Part shown: in pieces, positions 60,243 to 64,000 of the stretch
Position numbering within the stretch: position 1 is the stretch's first letter
Layout of the letters: every line of letters begins with the position of its first letter
Assembly (NCBI RefSeq): GCF_002086485.1
Contig: NZ_MVHF01000028.1
Span: 1 to 64,000, forward strand
DNA: 64,000 nt
DNA from: Mycobacterium aquaticum
Lineage (GTDB): Bacteria > Actinomycetota > Actinomycetes > Mycobacteriales > Mycobacteriaceae
Direction of reading: 5' to 3'
The notes under the pieces: generated by a model
What the model saw: only the letters and a program-made list of their open reading frames with translations
Databases searched by the model: none
Told to the model about the DNA's origin: nothing
Translations under genes and position numbers: made by a program

Positions 60243-61216
60243 CGCGCTTCCTGGCGCGCCGGCTGCTCAACTACATCGTGCTGCTGGCGCTGGCGTCGTT
60301 TCTGACCTTCACGTTGACCTCGTACACCTTCGAGCCCCTCGACAGCCTGCTGCAGCGCAATCCGCGCCCGCCGCAGTCCACCATCGACGCCAAGGCCGCC
60401 GAACTCGGTCTCGACAAGCCCATCCCGATTCGGTACGCGCACTGGGCCGCAGGCGCCGTGCGTGGCGACTTCGGCACCACGGTGACCGGACAGCCCGTGT
60501 CCGACGAACTGTGGCGCCGCATCGGTGTGAGCCTGCGTCTATTGGTCATCGGATCGGTGCTGGGCACCGTCATCGGTGTCGTCGTCGGCGCGTGGGGCGC
60601 CATCCGGCAGTACCGGCTGTCGGACCGCGTCATCACATTGCTGTCGCTGCTGGTGATCAGCACCCCGACCTTCGTCATCGCCAACCTGCTGATCCTGGCC
60701 GCACTCGACGTGAATTCCATTCTGGGAGTGCGCCTTTTCGAATACACCGGGGAGACCTCGCCCGACGCCGTCGGCGGCGGCTGGAACCAGTTCGCCGACC
60801 GGTTGCAGCACCTCGCACTGCCGACCTTCACGCTGGCGCTGTCGGCCATCGCCGGTTACAGCCGCTACCAACGCAACGCGATGCTCGACGTGCTCGGGCA
60901 GGACTTCATCCGCACCGCACGGGCCAAAGGTCTGACGCGACGGCAGGCCCTGTTCAAGCACGGCCTGCGCACCGCGCTCATCCCCATGGCGACGCTGTTC
61001 GCCTACGGGGTGGCGGGCCTGGTCACCGGAGCGGTGTTCGTGGAGAAGATCTTCGGTTGGCACGGCATGGGCGAATGGGTGGTCCAGGGCATCGCCACCC
61101 AGGACACCAACATCATCGCCGCCATCACGGTGTTCACCGGCTCCGTCGTGCTGCTGGCCGGTCTGCTGTCCGACGTGATCTACGCGGCGCTGGACCCGAG
61201 AGTGCGAGTGACATGA
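60239..61216 (+). CDS. oppB: Oligopeptide ABC transporter permease
   Basis: Inner-membrane permease of 325 residues with six helices (LLNYIVLLALASFLTFTL first) and the coupling loop GQDFIRTARAKGLTRRQALFKHGLRTALIPM, the EAA motif of OppB/DppB. It pairs with OppC, encoded by the overlapping next gene (ATGA). By synteny with Rv1283c it belongs to the Opp system for peptide uptake. ATG 60239 fits the family start; the upstream frame to 59939 is not conserved. Confidence 0.93.
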   Translation: MTRFLARRLLNYIVLLALASFLTFTLTSYTFEPLDSLLQRNPRPPQSTIDAKAAELGLDKPIPIRYAHWAAGAVRGDFGTTVTGQPVSDELWRRIGVSLRLLVIGSVLGTVIGVVVGAWGAIRQYRLSDRVITLLSLLVISTPTFVIANLLILAALDVNSILGVRLFEYTGETSPDAVGGGWNQFADRLQHLALPTFTLALSAIAGYSRYQRNAMLDVLGQDFIRTARAKGLTRRQALFKHGLRTALIPMATLFAYGVAGLVTGAVFVEKIFGWHGMGEWVVQGIATQDTNIIAAITVFTGSVVLLAGLLSDVIYAALDPRVRVT

Positions 61217-62132
61217 CCGATACCTCAGCCACCGCTGCGCGATCAGGGCTGCACACCGAGGAGTTCGCCACCCGGCGCACGCTCGTCTTCCGGCGGTTCA
61301 TGCGCAACAAGCCCGCGGTGGCGGCGCTGGTCGTGCTGGCGGCGATGTTCGTCGGCTGCTACACCCTGCCCCCGCTGCTGCCGTACAACTACACCGACCT
61401 CGACTACTACGCGCTGCAGACACCACCGTCGACCACGCACTGGTTCGGCACCAACGCACTGGGGCAGGACCTGCTGGCCCAAACCCTGCGCGGCATGCAG
61501 AAATCCATGCTGATCGGCGTCTGCGTGGCGCTCATCTCGACGGTCATCGCCGCAACGGTCGGGTCGATCGCAGGGTATTTCGGCGGTTGGCGCGACCGGG
61601 CGCTGATGTGGGTGGTCGACGTGCTGCTCGTGGTACCCAGCTTCATCCTGATCGCCATCGTCACACCGCGACTGGGCCAGTCCGACCGCGTCTTCTGGCT
61701 GATCATGTTGTTCTCGCTGTTCAGCTGGATGATCAGCTCACGCATCGTGCGTGGCATGACCATGACCCTGCGGGAACGTGAATTCGTCGTCGCCGCACGG
61801 TATATGGGTGTCCGCAGTTGGCGGATCATCGTGCGCCACATCGTGCCGAACGTGGCCTCCCTGCTGATCATCGATGCCGCGCTCAACGTCGGCGTCGCGA
61901 TCCTGGCAGAAACCGGTTTGAGCTTCCTGGGTTTCGGCATCCAGCCGCCCGACGTGTCGCTGGGAACGCTCATCGCCGACGGCACCAAATCGGCGACGAC
62001 GTTTCCGTGGGTGTTCCTGTTCCCCGCCGGGGTCCTGGTGCTGATCATCCTGTGCGCCAACCTCGCCGGTGACGGCCTGCGCGACGCCCTCGACCCGGGC
62101 AGTGGCCAGCTGCGGCGGCGGAAGAAGCGCCG

Positions 62133-62136
<4 letters not shown>
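61213..62136 (+). CDS. oppC: Oligopeptide ABC transporter permease
   Basis: Permease of 307 residues: an N-terminal cytoplasmic helix and RRFMRNKPAVAALVVLAAMFVG, then the OppC domain with WFGTNALGQDLLAQTLRGMQKSM and EAA loop EREFVVAARYMGVRSWRIIVRHIVPN. The start ATG 61213 overlaps the oppB stop; the stop overlaps oppD. Confidence 0.94.
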
Positions 62137-63967
<1,831 letters not shown>

Positions 63968-63971
<4 letters not shown>

Positions 63972-64000
63972 ACGGGAAGAACCTGCGTCGCCTCGCCATC
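63968..64000 (+). CDS. oppA: Oligopeptide-binding protein, start only
   Basis: The GTG at 63968 overlaps the oppD stop (GTGA) and opens MNGKNLRRLAI, the beginning of a basic signal sequence, cut by the window end. By operon order and synteny with Rv1280c it should be the substrate-binding lipoprotein of this importer. Confidence 0.6.

Noticed and set aside
60214..61212. Long frame ahead of oppC
   Set aside because: Out-of-frame shadow of oppB; true OppC similarity starts at 61213.

Overview
The window is high-GC DNA from a fast-growing mycobacterium (Mycolicibacterium type). Gene content and order follow, in reverse, the M. tuberculosis Rv1280c-Rv1315 neighbourhood known from M. smegmatis and relatives: murA, cobalamin adenosyltransferase, the atp operon, wecA, prmC-prfA, rpmE, rho, thrB-thrC-hom-lysA-argS, tRNA-Arg, then an Rrf2 gene, cysDN, canA and the opp operon. 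Diagnostic traits are the b-delta fusion of ATP synthase, the long insertion in Rho, the CysN-CysC fusion, Asp in place of the catalytic Cys of MurA, and many leaderless starts (TANNNT, 6-7 nt, then ATG/GTG).

Layout. 1-305: leader and two promoters of a 16S rRNA operon read leftwards, with the rRNA itself outside the window. 306-15025: cell-wall, ATP synthase and translation genes, nearly all on the minus strand; prfA carries an in-frame TAA at codon 66. 15142-17442: acyl-CoA ligase and divergent TetR with a palindromic operator. 17510-26355: rho, the threonine/lysine/argS cluster and tRNA-Arg(CCG). 26618-43395: a block of about 17 kb of accessory genes between two conserved blocks. 43395-51597: redox enzymes, sulfate assimilation (cysD, cysNC, cysQ), MFS, thioesterase and carbonic anhydrase. 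51730-59230: a five-gene operon of a two-component system and polyprenyl-phosphate-dependent membrane glycosyltransferases. 60219-64000: oligopeptide ABC transporter.

The most unusual locus is 33683-35456. A small protein with a run of nine prolines is followed by a GlcNAc-transferase of the Skp1-Gnt1 (GT60) kind and a prolyl 4-hydroxylase, spaced or overlapping by a few bases. In Dictyostelium and Toxoplasma the same two enzyme types act in sequence on one proline of Skp1. The locus therefore looks like a self-contained bacterial proline hydroxylation and O-glycosylation system. It has an 18-bp palindrome upstream that recurs with 16/18 identity upstream of a glutamic-peptidase/beta-propeller gene at 27700.

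Other points worth a look are leaderless micro-ORFs whose stop codons overlap the starts of cysD and oppB, PadR operator pairs, and an orphan palindrome between an MFS gene and a thioesterase gene. I saw no CRISPR array, insertion sequence, integrase or prophage.
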